Program-made: the position numbers and the translations under genes
Assembly: GCA_002315275.1 (NCBI GenBank)
Contig: DCGN01000111.1
Span: 1-6,988, forward strand
Reading direction: 5' to 3'
Length of the DNA: 6,988 nucleotides
Source of the DNA: Clostridiales bacterium UBA1777
GTDB lineage: Bacteria; Bacillota; Clostridia; Oscillospirales; Oscillospiraceae
Part shown: piece after piece, positions 6,354 through 6,988 of the stretch
Layout of the letters: each line of letters begins with the position of its first letter
Numbering within the stretch: the first letter of the stretch is position 1
The notes under the pieces: model-generated
The model's input: only the letters and a program-made list of their open reading frames with translations
Database searches by the model: none
Told to the model about the DNA's origin: nothing

Positions 6354-6988
6354 ATGAAACGGTTTATGGCTATTTTTCTGACGGTCGTGATCCTATGCGG
6401 CCTTTCTGCCTGCGGAGCCGCTGTCACCGAGGATGCACAAGAGAATACTGTCTCAGCGGAATTTGAAGCAATACTTGCCGAGTACGCTTCCGTCCTCATC
6501 AATATAGGCCTTCAGGTCAAGGACGGAGAAACGGTCATTATCTACAGCCCCGTTGACTGTGCCGAGTTTGCAAGGCTCTGCGTTACTGCGGCGTATGACG
6601 CCGGCGCGGCAGAGGTCATCATGAGCTGGAGCGATAACTACGTAACAAGAGAAAAATATCTCAAAGCGGACGATGCTGTTTTCGATACTGTACCGGATTA
6701 TCTGAAGGATTTTGAAAACGGCTATGCTTTGCAGGGGGCATCATTCCTCTTCATACGCTCAAGAGTCCCCAATCTTTACGAAGGAATTGACGGTGACCGC
6801 ATTGCAAGAGCGAGTGCGGCTTCGGCAGAGGCGTATGCCGTCAGCGATGAGCTGGCAATGAAGATGGAGTATCCTTGGTGTGTTGCGGGAGTTCCGAATG
6901 AGGCGTGGGCGCAGACGGCGTTCCCGGATATGGAAGCGGATGAGGCCGTTGCCGCCCTGTGGGATGCTATTTTGGAAAGCGTTTATGT
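6354..6988 (+). CDS. M29-family aminopeptidase with lipoprotein signal peptide (3' end outside window)
   Basis: The first 211 residues; the gene runs off the window. Residues 1-20 form a lipoprotein signal peptide: MKR, a hydrophobic stretch, then lipobox LSAC with Cys20 followed by Gly. The rest matches, from memory of the family, the N-terminal domain of M29 aminopeptidases (AmpS/PepS/aminopeptidase T): LINIGLQVKDGETVIIYSPV, then the AYDAGAAEVIMSWSDNYVTR strand-helix-strand, a GIDGDRIARA helix, YPWCVAGVPNEAWAQTAFPD, and an ALWDAILE helix. These metallo-enzymes remove N-terminal amino acids from peptides. Their metal ligands (Glu, His and Asp residues) lie in the C-terminal half, outside the window, so activity cannot be judged here. 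Known members are about 410 residues and cytosolic; a secreted, lipid-anchored form is unusual. Last visible gene of the transporter operon, so release of amino acids for uptake is a reasonable inference. Confidence 0.85.
   Translation, partial: MKRFMAIFLTVVILCGLSACGAAVTEDAQENTVSAEFEAILAEYASVLINIGLQVKDGETVIIYSPVDCAEFARLCVTAAYDAGAAEVIMSWSDNYVTREKYLKADDAVFDTVPDYLKDFENGYALQGASFLFIRSRVPNLYEGIDGDRIARASAASAEAYAVSDELAMKMEYPWCVAGVPNEAWAQTAFPDMEADEAVAALWDAILESVY

Overview
The window looks like chromosomal DNA of a Gram-positive, probably gut-associated Clostridia/Oscillospirales-type bacterium. I infer this from the mid-range base composition, GGAGG-type ribosome binding sites, sigma-A-like promoters (TTGACA / TATAAT), a substrate-binding lipoprotein fused to its permease, and the style of the regulator. 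No RNA genes, insertion sequences or CRISPR arrays were seen.

Layout: (1) 3-509 (+) is the C-terminal part of a major facilitator superfamily (MFS) transporter, followed by a likely intrinsic terminator at 551-576. (2) 665-1870 (-) is a 401-residue regulator with an excisionase/MerR-like helix-turn-helix (HTH) at its N-terminus and a LuxR/GerE-type HTH at its C-terminus. (3) 1871-2117 is a divergent intergenic region. It carries a sigma-A-like promoter for each direction and a perfect 13-bp palindrome over the regulator's -10 box. (4) 2118-5222 (+) is a lipoprotein/permease fusion of 1034 residues. (5) 5215-6300 (+) is a polar amino-acid ABC ATPase with an extra C-terminal domain of about 120 residues. 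(6) 6354 to the window end (+) is the N-terminal half of an M29-type aminopeptidase carrying a lipoprotein signal peptide.

The last three genes form a tight operon (8-nt overlap, then a 53-nt gap). The inferred model is a self-contained nutrient unit. A surface-anchored aminopeptidase would trim peptides, several binding modules on the permease chain would capture the released amino acids, and the ATPase would drive import, possibly gated by its extra domain. The neighbouring LuxR-type protein is the obvious candidate regulator.

Four points stand out. The binding portion is three tandem 245-residue repeats in circularly permuted order (C-half then N-half), so the chain starts with an orphan C-half and ends with an orphan N-half next to the membrane. 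The ATPase tail resembles a degenerate GHKL/anti-sigma kinase (RsbW-like) fold. The M29 peptidase, from a normally cytosolic family, has a signal peptide. The regulator has two different HTH domains.
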